A stretch of DNA of 64,000 nucleotides, from assembly GCA_963697915.1 (NCBI GenBank), contig OY969103.1, forward strand, positions 310,001-374,000. Direction: 5' to 3'. Every line of letters begins with the position of its first letter. The first letter of the stretch is position 1. Made by a program: the position numbers and the translations under genes. The stretch is from VRUE01 sp963697915 (GTDB taxonomy: Bacteria > Actinomycetota > Thermoleophilia > Solirubrobacterales > 70-9). Below, piece by piece: positions 1 to 7,469 of the stretch. The notes below the pieces were generated by a model. That model had not been told where the DNA came from, searched no databases, and was given only the letters and a program-made list of their open reading frames with translations.

Positions 1-206
1 TGCCCGAGGTCGTGCGCCGCCTGCGCGGCGACGGCGTCGAGGTCCCGGTCGTCGCCGGCGGCATCATCCCCCCCGCCGACGCCGAGCGCCTGCGCGAGGC
101 CGGTGTCGACGGCGTCTACACGCCCAAGGACTTCGACATCAACAAGATCATGGGCGAGATCGTCACCCTGGTCGAGCAGCGCGCCACCACCGGCGCCCCC
201 GCCTGA
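1..206 (+). CDS. Cobalamin (B12)-binding domain protein, C-terminal fragment
   Basis: This is the 3' end of a gene that begins before the window, read in the frame that starts at base 3 and ends at the TGA at 204-206. The visible 67 residues contain VVAGGIIPPADAERLREAGV followed by a YTPKDFD segment. That pattern is typical of the last strand and helix of the B12-binding (flavodoxin-like) domain of methylmalonyl-CoA mutase small subunits and stand-alone mutase B12 subunits. The upstream DxHxxG cobalamin-ligand motif lies outside the window. By family it would help carry adenosylcobalamin for the carbon-skeleton rearrangement of an acyl-CoA such as methylmalonyl-CoA. This fits the acyl-CoA metabolism genes elsewhere in the window. 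The exact substrate cannot be told from this fragment. Confidence 0.8.
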   Translation, partial: PEVVRRLRGDGVEVPVVAGGIIPPADAERLREAGVDGVYTPKDFDINKIMGEIVTLVEQRATTGAPA

Positions 207-246
207 GCGGCGCCCTCCGGTTAATCACCGCCCTAGACCCACCCCA

Positions 247-279
247 ACGCGTTTTCCCTCTATTTCAGGGAGAACGCGT
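247..279 (+). repeat. Palindromic repeat family 1, copy A (3' end of the DUF559 gene)
   Basis: The 13-base arm ACGCGTTTTCCCT (247-259), loop CTATTTC (260-266) and arm AGGGAGAACGCGT (267-279) form a hairpin with one G-T wobble. It is preceded by CCCCA and followed by GAGG, as in copy B. Read on the minus strand, the element supplies the last residues (LTRSP) and the TGA stop of the neighbouring DUF559 gene. Confidence 0.92.
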
Positions 280-1278
280 GAGGCTGTTTCGCACCAGGTC
301 GAGGAAGGGGTGCGGATCCCCGGCCAGCATCCGATCCGTGATCCTGTGGACCGTGTAACCCGCCGCCTCCAGGACGAGCGTCGTGCGGTGATCGCGCTCG
401 AAGGCCGCTCGGTCACCGTGGAAGCGGTAGGTGTCGAGCTCGACGATCACCCGCTGCTCAGCCCAGAGGAAGTCGACGATGCGGTCGACGACTTCGGCAT
501 TGACGGCGGGTGGCGGTAGTCCTGCCTCACGGCAGAGCCCGAGAAAGTCCACCTCGACCCCCGAGCGGACGTCGACGGCTTCGGGGTCGACTTCCGCTGC
601 CACACGCCGCAATCGGGCGATACCGCAGCGTCCCTCCCCCTCCCCAATCACTCGCATCAACTCCTTCCAGCGCAAGCGGCCACTGCGATCGGCGGCCACC
701 ACCATCCGCTCCAGCTGACGCCGGTCGAGGTCGGCAGCGTTGTCCAGCAAGGTCCGCTCGACCGTTGTCACTGGAATGCCGACCTCGGTGGTCACGTCCT
801 CCGGCTCCAGCACCCACGCCTGCCTGAGCAGGATTCCGGCTCGTGGTCGTCCCCCCGCAAGCCGCGTGACTTCCACGACCCATTCCCGAGAGCCGCGCAG
901 TCCCCACAAATGCGCAGCGCTGCGGTGGGAAAGGGCGGCCCGATCGCCGCAGGCGAGGACAGCCGCCATCCACCTATGCCGTCGGTCCTTACGTCGGTGC
1001 CCGACGGCGTACACGCCGCGGTGAACCGGCACCAGCAGCCTGCTTCGCACGCGTTCCTGGACAAGGCTCTTGCCAAGCCCGGCGTCGAGCAGCTGTCGTC
1101 GTGCGACCAACCCGTGCTGCCGCTCGGCGAACACCCGGATCAACTGGGTCGCCTGCTCGCTCTCCGTCAACAGCCCAACGCGTTTTCCCTCTATTTCAGG
1201 GAAAACGCGTGAGGGTGGCGGGGGAAACCGGGGTCGCTGGGGTAATTGGGGCGGTGAGGGTGGCTCCGGAGTCTGCAT
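265..1278 (-). CDS. AbiEi-like winged-helix plus DUF559 (PD-(D/E)xK, Vsr-like) nuclease-like protein
   Basis: The 337-residue protein has three parts. A proline-rich lead (about 1-22) is followed by a stretch encoded by repeat copy B (about 23-34, RVFPEIEGKR). Next comes an AbiEi-type winged-helix region (LIRVFAERQHGLVARRQLL, then HRGVYAVGH and ALSHRSAAHLWGL). The C-terminal DUF559 domain shows VDFLG, VDFLW, VIVELDTYRFHG and FERDHRRT-like segments, giving the D...ExD pattern expected of the PD-(D/E)xK fold. The ATG at 1278 was chosen because AAGGG sits 8 bases upstream. A TTG at 1170, just past the repeat, is the alternative. The stop codon lies inside repeat copy A. Proteins of this architecture are common as solo genes in actinobacteria and their role is not established. 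The AbiEi part resembles an antitoxin domain, but no toxin partner is adjacent. Confidence 0.75.
   Translation of the reverse strand: MQTPEPPSPPQLPQRPRFPPPPSRVFPEIEGKRVGLLTESEQATQLIRVFAERQHGLVARRQLLDAGLGKSLVQERVRSRLLVPVHRGVYAVGHRRKDRRHRWMAAVLACGDRAALSHRSAAHLWGLRGSREWVVEVTRLAGGRPRAGILLRQAWVLEPEDVTTEVGIPVTTVERTLLDNAADLDRRQLERMVVAADRSGRLRWKELMRVIGEGEGRCGIARLRRVAAEVDPEAVDVRSGVEVDFLGLCREAGLPPPAVNAEVVDRIVDFLWAEQRVIVELDTYRFHGDRAAFERDHRTTLVLEAAGYTVHRITDRMLAGDPHPFLDLVRNSLTRSP
1178..1210 (+). repeat. Palindromic repeat family 1, copy B (in frame near the DUF559 N-terminus)
   Basis: ACGCGTTTTCCCT (1178-1190), loop CTATTTC and AGGGAAAACGCGT (1198-1210) form a perfect 13-bp stem. The flanks are CCCA on the left and GAGGG on the right, so it is in the same orientation as copy A. 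On the minus strand it is open in the frame of the DUF559 gene and encodes RVFPEIEGKR. Confidence 0.93.
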
Positions 1279-1410
1279 CGGTGGGACCCTTGCGGCCCGG
1301 GACGCGCTTGTGGTGCGGGGAAACGATCGGTTACGTGATGTAGATAGGTCGGGACTGCAACGGGCTCGCGAGCCGCTGAGGCAAGCCGGGTTGCGGGTGC
1401 GCGACAATGG

Positions 1411-1983
1411 ATGACGATGAGCGAGCTGAACGGGGACCGCTCGGCCTGGTTGCGCTGCTACCGCTGCTGGTCCCAAAACCTGGAGATCCAGATCCACTAC
1501 GACGCGATCCGCCGCGTCGACCCGGACACGGCGATCCCGACCGAAGGGGTCGACGAGGTGCAGGAATCGGTCGTCCAGTGCCTGGACTGCATGCACGACC
1601 AGCCCCACCTGACCTTCCAGGACGGGCGCGTGGTCCCGATCGAGGACCGTTGGGAGCGGATGGTCGCCGGCACGCCCTGGGTCGCCTCCTGCACCGTCAC
1701 CGTCGACCAGGACCGGATCGAGAGCTGCTCGGGGCCGGAAGCGGCCGAGCTGCTCGCCTACGGGGCCATGGGAGAGGCGGGAATCCGCGAGTTCTTCGCC
1801 CACGTCCGCTTTCACAAGCACGAGGAAGAGCGGATCGTCGTCCACATGCTAATCGAGCTCTACGCCCGCTCCGCCGAGGAGGCGACCGAGGTTCTCGAAG
1901 ACGCCGCCCACGGCCCGCTCGAGATCACCTCGCTGGCGGAGGAGTCGCGCCCGCCCGCGCACGCCTCAGACGAAGCGCACTGA
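1411..1983 (+). CDS. Hypothetical protein with two CxxC pairs (possible zinc ribbon)
   Basis: I do not recognise the family of this 190-residue protein. Near the N-terminus it has CYRCW (Cys 16 and 19), and about 40 residues later CLDC. Together these could hold one zinc ion in a ribbon. The rest is acidic, with a His-rich HVRFHKHEEER segment and a helical C-terminal part rich in Glu and Ala. There is no signal peptide or membrane segment, so it is probably cytosolic. ATG codons at 1411 and 1417 are both possible and neither has a clear ribosome binding site. The gene stands alone between the repeat-bracketed nuclease gene and the polysaccharide locus. Confidence 0.65.
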   Translation: MTMSELNGDRSAWLRCYRCWSQNLEIQIHYDAIRRVDPDTAIPTEGVDEVQESVVQCLDCMHDQPHLTFQDGRVVPIEDRWERMVAGTPWVASCTVTVDQDRIESCSGPEAAELLAYGAMGEAGIREFFAHVRFHKHEEERIVVHMLIELYARSAEEATEVLEDAAHGPLEITSLAEESRPPAHASDEAH

Positions 1984-2283
1984 GCTGTTTACAAGCCTTC
2001 CGGTCGCCGCTCAGCCAGCGCCGCGAGGGCGAAGAGAAATAAACCAATGGTGGTTGCGATACTCACGGCCGAGAGCCGGGTTGCTGTAAGAGCCCCCATT
2101 CCAGCGCGATCGAATATTCGTCCGCTTGCACCAGTGGCTCTTGTCCCTACAAGTTTCTTTGCTGATCTGTTCAAAACCAATTCCCCTGCCGACAAGCTCG
2201 ACTACGCAGACTTCCTAGTTTCTCCCTCCCCAATAACCCGTAGAGATCCGGCCATCCCCGCGACCAAGAGACAAGACCCCAAG
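1984..2283. other. Gene-free, relatively AT-rich stretch upstream of the exopolysaccharide locus
   Basis: About 300 bases with visibly lower GC than the surroundings, including TTTCTTTGCTGATCTGTTC near 2153. The sugar-transferase frame stays open leftwards to 2047, but the residues there are unlike the family. On the minus strand a short reading frame (1989-2195) ends in a possible transmembrane helix and could be a decayed gene remnant. The stretch probably holds the promoter of the polysaccharide locus; no convincing -35/-10 pair could be fixed. Confidence 0.4.
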
Positions 2284-3759
2284 ATGAAGGTGACCCCCAC
2301 GCACGACGCCCATGGGCCCTCGGTCGCCCCCAGCCTGATCGAAGCCGGGTCGCCCCTCGACGCCGTCGGTCACCGCGCCCGCTCGCGCGGCGCCGTGCTC
2401 GCCCGCATGCTCTACGTCGGCGACTCGCTGGCCGCGGTCCTCGCCGCGGCCGTGGCGACCACCCTGCTCGAGCCGACCTCCTGGGCGACGCTCGCCTACG
2501 TCGTCATCGCCGGCCTGCTCTGGCCGCTCACCGCCTTCAGCATCGGCCTCTACCGCAGCGACCAGCTGGCGATGTGGGCCTCGGCCGTCACCGAGGTTCC
2601 GCGCGGCTTCGTCGCCGTGCTGCTGATCACCTGGCCGCTCTTCGCCACCGCCTCGGCCCTGCCCCTCGCCGACACGGTCGAGCTCACCTTCATCACCGTC
2701 GCCGGGATCGCCGCCTTCGCCGGCATCGCCCGCACGGTCGTCCGCGCCGGCCTGCACCGGGCCCCGGACATGCGCCAGCGAACCCTGATCATCGGCTCCG
2801 GGGTGGTCGCCGGCAAAGTCGTCGACAAGCTGCGCAACAACGCCCAGTTCGGCCTCACGCCGGTCGGCATCATCGACGACGACCTGCACGAAATCGGCAC
2901 GCCGGAACTGCCCTGGCTGGGACGCTTCGAGGATCTGCAGATGGTGATCGAGGCGCAGCGCATCGACCGCGTGATCATCGCCTTCACCCGGGCCAGCCAC
3001 GAACAGCTGCTGGAGTCGATCCGCGCCTGCCGCGACGCCGGCGTCGCCGTCGACGTCGTGCCCCGCCTCTTCGAGTTCCTCGACGGCGTGCGCGCGCTCG
3101 ACCAGGTCGGCGGCCTGCCGCTGCTCTCGATCGGCGCCCAGAACCTGACCACGGCCTCGATGGCCGCCAAGCGCGCCCTCGACGTGGCCGGCTCACTCGC
3201 CCTGCTCATCGCCTTCTCGCCGGTGATGATCGCCACCGCGATCGCGATCAAGCTCGAGTCGAAGGGCCCCGTCTTCTTCAGCCAGCGCCGCGCCGGCCGC
3301 GGCAACACCAGCTTCGCGCTGATCAAGTTCCGCTCGATGTACATCGACGCCGAAGCGCGCAAGGCGGAGATGGAGGCGCTCAACGAGGCCGGCGACGGCG
3401 TCATGTTCAAGATCCGCAAGGACCCGCGCGTGACCCGCGTCGGTCGCTTCATCCGCCGCTTCTCGCTCGACGAGCTGCCGCAGCTCTTCAACGTGCTGAA
3501 GGGCGAGATGAGCCTGGTCGGCCCGCGGCCACTGATCTTCCCGGAGACCGCCGCCCTCGACGAGGACTGGCACCTGCGGCGGCTCGAGCTGCGCCCGGGG
3601 CTGACCGGCCCCTGGCAGGTCTACGGGCGCTCGCAGAGCCCCTTCCAGGAGATGGTCCGCTTCGACTACCAGTACGTCGCCGGCTGGTCGCTGGCCCGCG
3701 ACGTCGAGATCCTGCTCGCCACGCTCCCGGCCGTGGTGTCGGGGCGCGGCGCCTACTAA
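2284..3759 (+). CDS. Polyprenyl-phosphate glycosyl-1-phosphate transferase (initiating sugar transferase)
   Basis: This 491-residue membrane protein should start exopolysaccharide repeat-unit synthesis by moving a sugar-1-phosphate from a nucleotide sugar to undecaprenyl phosphate. The N-terminal half holds four or five hydrophobic helices (starting at about residue 40) and then a Rossmann-like region (TLIIGSGVVAGKVV, VGIIDDD). The C-terminal bacterial sugar transferase domain begins at AAKRALDVAGSLALL. It carries KFRSMYIDAE, DELPQLFNVLKGEMSLVGPRP (positions 3469-3531) and the terminal LLATLPAVVSGRGAY, all typical of the WcaJ/WbaP/ExoY family. The ATG at 2284 gives a normal family length; an in-frame ATG at 2047 would add 79 atypical residues. 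It is the first gene of the polysaccharide locus. Its stop overlaps the convergent PssE-like gene by four bases. Confidence 0.9.
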   Translation: MKVTPTHDAHGPSVAPSLIEAGSPLDAVGHRARSRGAVLARMLYVGDSLAAVLAAAVATTLLEPTSWATLAYVVIAGLLWPLTAFSIGLYRSDQLAMWASAVTEVPRGFVAVLLITWPLFATASALPLADTVELTFITVAGIAAFAGIARTVVRAGLHRAPDMRQRTLIIGSGVVAGKVVDKLRNNAQFGLTPVGIIDDDLHEIGTPELPWLGRFEDLQMVIEAQRIDRVIIAFTRASHEQLLESIRACRDAGVAVDVVPRLFEFLDGVRALDQVGGLPLLSIGAQNLTTASMAAKRALDVAGSLALLIAFSPVMIATAIAIKLESKGPVFFSQRRAGRGNTSFALIKFRSMYIDAEARKAEMEALNEAGDGVMFKIRKDPRVTRVGRFIRRFSLDELPQLFNVLKGEMSLVGPRPLIFPETAALDEDWHLRRLELRPGLTGPWQVYGRSQSPFQEMVRFDYQYVAGWSLARDVEILLATLPAVVSGRGAY

Positions 3760-4226
3760 GGCGCGAGCAGCTCTTCGCGCACCGCCGCCGCGAGGCGGTC
3801 GACCGAGTCGCCGGCGATCGGCCGCGGCGAGCGCGGCGGCGCCTTCGCCAGGGCGGCGGCGATCTCCTCGCCCTCCCAGACCGGCACCACCTCGCCTCGC
3901 TCGGCCAGCGCCCGGGTCAGTTCGACCTGGTGGTCGTCGACGTGCTCGCCCAGCTGGCTGAGCCGCGGCACGACGACCGGCAGGTGGCCGGCGTGGCGGG
4001 CGCAGAGGATGCTGCCGACGCCGGCGTGGGTGATGACCGCGTCGGCGGCGGCGAAGCTCGCCTCCATCTCCGCGAAGGACATGAAGTCGACCGCGCGGCC
4101 GACCCCGCGCGGCGGCCGCGCGTAGCCGTACTGGACGACGAGCTGACCCGGCTCGGGCAGCCGTTCGAGGCCATCGATCATGCGCTCGAAGGCCTGCTGG
4201 TGGGTGCCGACGGTGGCGAAGATCAC
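3756..4226 (-). CDS. Alg13/PssE-like glycosyltransferase catalytic subunit
   Basis: This 156-residue protein matches the C-terminal, nucleotide-sugar-binding half of GT28/Alg13-type enzymes. It begins VIFATVGTHQQAFERMI and contains AADAVITHAGVGSILCARHAG, the usual loop binding the sugar nucleotide. It would act with the membrane-associated PssD/Alg14-like partner encoded immediately upstream. Together they add one sugar to the lipid-linked repeat unit on the cytoplasmic face. The GTG start at 4226 overlaps the partner's TGA (GTGA), a sign of translational coupling. The in-frame extension to 4277 would run into the partner gene and is not needed. Acceptor and donor sugars are not predictable. 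Confidence 0.87.
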   Translation of the reverse strand: MIFATVGTHQQAFERMIDGLERLPEPGQLVVQYGYARPPRGVGRAVDFMSFAEMEASFAAADAVITHAGVGSILCARHAGHLPVVVPRLSQLGEHVDDHQVELTRALAERGEVVPVWEGEEIAAALAKAPPRSPRPIAGDSVDRLAAAVREELLAP

Positions 4227-4804
4227 AGCACGCTCCCGACGTGGCGGGCGCGGCGCAACCGCGTCGTCCCCGGCCACTGCACGAAGAACGCCCGCGCGAA
4301 GGGGTAGACGAGGCGGCCGGAGAGCGAGAGCCCGTCGCTGCGGGTGAGGCTCTCGACGTAGACCGTGCGCCGGCGGCGCAGCCGGCCGAAGATGAAGAAG
4401 GGGACGGCGAGGCCGGCCCCGGTGGAGAGGACGACGTCGGCTTCTGTGCTGCCCAGCGTGCGCCAGGCGAAGCGCAGGTTGCGGAAGAGGTTGAGCAGGC
4501 TGCGGTTGGTCGGCCCATGGCCGTAGAGGACTTTCTCCTCGGCGAGCAGGTGGGACACGTCGGGCCCTTCGAGCGTCACCCAGACCCGCTCGAGCCCCTC
4601 CCAGGCCGGCCGCAGGGCGAGCATCTGCTGCAGGTGGCCGCCCGGCGAGCAGACGAGGACGACGCGCGTCCGCCGGCCGCCGTCGGGCCCCGCCTCAGCG
4701 GGCGAATCGGTGCACTCAGGCGCGGCGTCTGGACGTTTGTTCGAGGACTGCGCCGGGGCGTTGGCCAACGGCGAGGTCGCTGTCGATGGGGGGTTCACGC
4801 TCAT
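4223..4804 (-). CDS. Alg14/PssD-like glycosyltransferase membrane-anchor subunit
   Basis: After a roughly 45-residue polar N-terminus, this 193-residue protein shows VVLVCSPGGHLQQML, the glycine-rich start typical of PssD/EpsE/Alg14 proteins. ADVVLSTGAGLAVPFFIFG and RTVYVESLTR follow, as in the family. By analogy with Alg14 it recruits and activates the Alg13-like subunit at the membrane and contributes acceptor binding. Its ATG at 4802-4804 overlaps the ATG of the divergent lyase gene, so the two start codons share the bases CATG. A GAGGGG lies just upstream in the correct orientation. A shorter product from an internal start is possible, because the first 45 residues are not conserved in kind. 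Confidence 0.85.
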   Translation of the reverse strand: MSVNPPSTATSPLANAPAQSSNKRPDAAPECTDSPAEAGPDGGRRTRVVLVCSPGGHLQQMLALRPAWEGLERVWVTLEGPDVSHLLAEEKVLYGHGPTNRSLLNLFRNLRFAWRTLGSTEADVVLSTGAGLAVPFFIFGRLRRRRTVYVESLTRSDGLSLSGRLVYPFARAFFVQWPGTTRLRRARHVGSVL

Positions 4805-5948
4805 GAACGCCCCTCAGCACCCATACCGAGCCAACCTCCAGACCAAGCTGGTAGCGCTTGCCGTTCTCGTCGCCGCACTGGCCGCGATTTTCCTCGTCAG
4901 GTCGGATGCCGCCCTCGCCGGCAGGGGCCTCGCGGTCGAGGTCGGCAACGAGCAGGCGAGCGAGACGGGCGGCAGCGTCGCCCTCCAGGTCAACGGCGCC
5001 CGCCGCGCTCGCAGCGTCGCCCTCTTCGTCGACGGCAGCCTGCGCAAGCGCGACCGCTCCTGGCCCTGGAACTTCGGCAGCAACGGTCGCGTCGGCCTGC
5101 GCGGCGGCGAGCACGAGATCGTCGTCGCGGCCCGCTTCCGCCGCGCCTCCCAGGTCCGCCGCGCGACCGTGCAGATCGGTGACCGCCGCCACCGCGCCAA
5201 CGCACCGGGCCGCGCCCCGGGCGTCGCCGGCAACCAGCAGGTCGGGTCGCAGCCATCGCGTCCGGTCGCCGCCACGCCCCCGGCCGCCCCGTCCACTCCG
5301 GCGGGGGTCGACTGGCAGGGCGACTTCGAGACCGGCGACATCTCCCAGTGGGACATGATCCAGCAGGTCGCCCCCGACCGGATCACGATCTCCCAGGACC
5401 CAGTGCGAGAGGGCAACTACGCGGCCCGCTTCGAAGTCAGGCCAGGCGACAACATCGGCGACACCCCCCCGCGCGCGGAGCTCGCCAACCACCTCGACGA
5501 GCAGGAGGGTGAAGAGCGCTACTACCGCTGGTTCACCTACTTCGACCCCGACTTCCCGACCAACAGGAACGCCTTCATCACCTTCACCCAGTGGCGGGCG
5601 ATGGACGAGAGCGACGCCTACACCTCGTTCATGGTCTGGGGCGACAGGATCGAGCTGCGGCGCGACGGCACCCGCTGGTCGACCCCATTGGTCAGGGGCG
5701 AGTGGCAGGAATTCATCTACCACGTCAAGTGGTCCCCCGACCCCGACGTCGGCTTCATCGAGCTCTGGCACAACGGCCAGCTGGTGATGCCCAAGGTCTA
5801 TGTCGAGACGATGGCCGGTTCACCCGGCGACGCGGTGCCCAACTACGTCAAGCAGGGCCTCTACAGGGCTGACGAGCTCCCCACCGGCGTCGTCTACCAC
5901 GACGGCTTCACCGCCGGCGACAGCCTCGCCGCGGTCAGCGGCGCCTGA
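4803..5948 (+). CDS. Secreted polysaccharide lyase, heparin lyase I-like (PF14099 type)
   Basis: This 381-residue protein begins with a signal peptide or signal anchor (LVALAVLVAALAAIFLV). A domain of about 100 residues with beta-sandwich character (ALQVNGARRARSVALFVDG) and a proline-rich linker follow. The C-terminal 210 residues (from QGDFETGDISQWD) contain REGNYAARFEVRPGD, PRAELAN, ERYYRWFTYFDPDFP, FITFTQWR and FIELWHNG. These are hallmarks of the jelly-roll polysaccharide lyase family that includes heparin lyase I. It would cleave uronic-acid-containing polymer outside the cell, so its place in an exopolysaccharide locus suggests chain trimming or release. A G-rich stretch 9 bases before the ATG may be the ribosome binding site. 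Confidence 0.8.
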   Translation: MNAPQHPYRANLQTKLVALAVLVAALAAIFLVRSDAALAGRGLAVEVGNEQASETGGSVALQVNGARRARSVALFVDGSLRKRDRSWPWNFGSNGRVGLRGGEHEIVVAARFRRASQVRRATVQIGDRRHRANAPGRAPGVAGNQQVGSQPSRPVAATPPAAPSTPAGVDWQGDFETGDISQWDMIQQVAPDRITISQDPVREGNYAARFEVRPGDNIGDTPPRAELANHLDEQEGEERYYRWFTYFDPDFPTNRNAFITFTQWRAMDESDAYTSFMVWGDRIELRRDGTRWSTPLVRGEWQEFIYHVKWSPDPDVGFIELWHNGQLVMPKVYVETMAGSPGDAVPNYVKQGLYRADELPTGVVYHDGFTAGDSLAAVSGA

Positions 5949-6678
5949 GCGGCAGCGCCGCCCCCAGCGCCCGCCGGCGGGCGCGCAGCATCACCCGGCG
6001 CGGGCTGTCGCCGCGGTAGACCCCGACCCGCGGCCAGAGCAGCGGCAGCGACTCGACCGGCGCGACCGGGACCGTCGCGGCGACCAGGTAGCCGGCCTCG
6101 CGCGCGGCCCGGGCGACGCGGGCGTCGGCGATCCCGTAGGGGTAGGCGAGCGAGCCGCACCGCCCTCCCAGCCGCCGCTCGCACTCGCGCTTGGACTCGA
6201 CCAGCTCGCAGGCGAGGGCCTCGTCGTCGAGCTCGGGGAGCAGCGGGTGGCTGCAGGTGTGCGAGCCCATCTCCCAGCCCCGGGCGGCGAGCTCGGCGAG
6301 CCGCTCCCAGCCCAGGCACTCGAGCTCGGGCTCGTGCTCGCCGCCGAGCCAGCGGTCGATGCCGGCCCACGACATCGGCCGGCCGCTGTCCGGGTAGTCG
6401 GTGGGGACGAAGATCGTGCCCGGCACGCCGAGCTCGTCGAGCAGCGGCGCCGCCAGGCGCAGCACCGACTCGGCGGCGTCGTCGAAGGTGACGACGACGG
6501 TGCGCTCGGCGGGCGGCACGGTCAGCGCCTCGGTGAAGGTCGCGCCCCGGTAGCCGCGGCGCAGGAAGGACTCGACCTGGGCGGCGAAGCGGGCCGGGGT
6601 GACCGCGGTGTCGTCGGGCCAGGTGTCGCTGAGGCCGTGGTAACAGAGCACGACGAGCCTGGGATCGAGCGGGCTCAT
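5935..6678 (-). CDS. Polysaccharide deacetylase (NodB homology domain), copy 1
   Basis: This 247-residue protein carries the NodB/CE4 signature: VVLCYHGLSD, VVVTFDDAAESVL (general base and metal Asp), WEMGSHTCSHPLLPELDD (metal-binding His pair, HTCSH) and LAYPYG. It should remove N- or O-acetyl groups from a polysaccharide using a divalent metal. There is no signal peptide, so it may work inside the cell or leave by an unclear route. The ATG overlaps the stop of the upstream deacetylase (ATGA), so both are co-transcribed with the upstream glycosyltransferase. Its 3' end overlaps the convergent lyase gene by 14 bases. Confidence 0.86.
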   Translation of the reverse strand: MSPLDPRLVVLCYHGLSDTWPDDTAVTPARFAAQVESFLRRGYRGATFTEALTVPPAERTVVVTFDDAAESVLRLAAPLLDELGVPGTIFVPTDYPDSGRPMSWAGIDRWLGGEHEPELECLGWERLAELAARGWEMGSHTCSHPLLPELDDEALACELVESKRECERRLGGRCGSLAYPYGIADARVARAAREAGYLVAATVPVAPVESLPLLWPRVGVYRGDSPRRVMLRARRRALGAALPLRRR

Positions 6679-7469
6679 GCCGCCCTCCGGCGCAGCCCGC
6701 GCACCCGCTCGGCGCTCTCGGAGAGCAGGAAGCGCCGCCCGGGGGCGCTGAGTTTGAAGCGGAAGCGGGCGCCGTCGTCGCGGCGGTCGACGTTGACGCG
6801 CGGAATGCAGTGGGGCCCGACCTCGCGCTGCGGCCCCTGCGGCAGGCTGAAGGCGAACTCGTAACCGGCCGCGCGCGCCGCGGCGGCGACCCGCTCGTCC
6901 CACTCGCCGAAGGGGTAGGCGACGGTCTCGCAGGCGCCGAGCCGGCGCTCGATCAGCGCCCTCGACTCGGCCAGCTCGTAGGCGAGCTGCTCGTCGTCGA
7001 GCTCGGGCAGGTGGCGATGGCTGAGCGTGTGGCTGCCGAACTCGGCCCCCTGGCCGATCATCTCGTCGACCTGCGCCCAGGTCAGCGAGCGCATCAGCTC
7101 GGGCTCGGCGGCGCGGGTCTCGGCCACCTCCGGCCACTCGAAGCCGCTGCCCTCCTCGAGGTGGCGGGGCAGGACGAAGACGATCGGCCGGAAGCCGTAG
7201 GCGAGCGCCAGCGGCAGGGCGACCTCGGCGTTGTCGCGGAAGCCGTCGTCGAAGGTGAGGAAGACCGTTGGCCGCGAGGGCCGCTCGCCGCGCGCCAGCA
7301 GCTTCAGGTCCTCGACCCCGCCCGAGCGGTAGCCGCGGCGCTTCAGCTGGGCCAGCTGGCGCTCGAAGATCTCGGGCGGAAGGGCGAGATACGGGGCGCC
7401 GCGCTCGGCGATCGAGTGGTAGCAGAGGAAGGCGGCTCCGCGGCTGCGGTTGCCCAGCAGCACGCTCAC
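6675..7469 (-). CDS. Polysaccharide deacetylase (NodB homology domain), copy 2
   Basis: This 264-residue CE4-type protein has AAFLCYHSIAE, TVFLTFDDGFRDNAEVAL, AEFGSHTLSHRHLPELDDEQL and TVAYPFGEWDERV. The metal triad (Asp, His, His) and the catalytic Asp are in place. It is a diverged paralogue of the downstream deacetylase, and both share the LPELDDE..AxELxESxxxxERRLG segment. The GTG start at 7469 overlaps the stop of the upstream glycosyltransferase (GTGA). Two adjacent deacetylases suggest either two acetyl positions or two polymers. It is cytosolic as predicted, with no leader. Confidence 0.86.
   Translation of the reverse strand: MSVLLGNRSRGAAFLCYHSIAERGAPYLALPPEIFERQLAQLKRRGYRSGGVEDLKLLARGERPSRPTVFLTFDDGFRDNAEVALPLALAYGFRPIVFVLPRHLEEGSGFEWPEVAETRAAEPELMRSLTWAQVDEMIGQGAEFGSHTLSHRHLPELDDEQLAYELAESRALIERRLGACETVAYPFGEWDERVAAAARAAGYEFAFSLPQGPQREVGPHCIPRVNVDRRDDGARFRFKLSAPGRRFLLSESAERVRGLRRRAA

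Noticed and set aside
1278..1845. Extension of the DUF559 frame up to 1845
   Set aside because: The upstream part is the antisense of the 1411-1983 gene and has no family resemblance. ATG 1278 with AAGGG is a better start.
1989..2195. A 68-residue minus-strand protein with a C-terminal membrane helix
   Set aside because: It might be a decayed gene end, but it has no ribosome binding site, no partner and no recognisable family, so it is noted only as part of the gene-free stretch.
2047..2283. N-terminal extension of the sugar transferase
   Set aside because: The 79 extra residues lack the features of the family and come from a low-GC stretch. Start at 2284 gives normal length.
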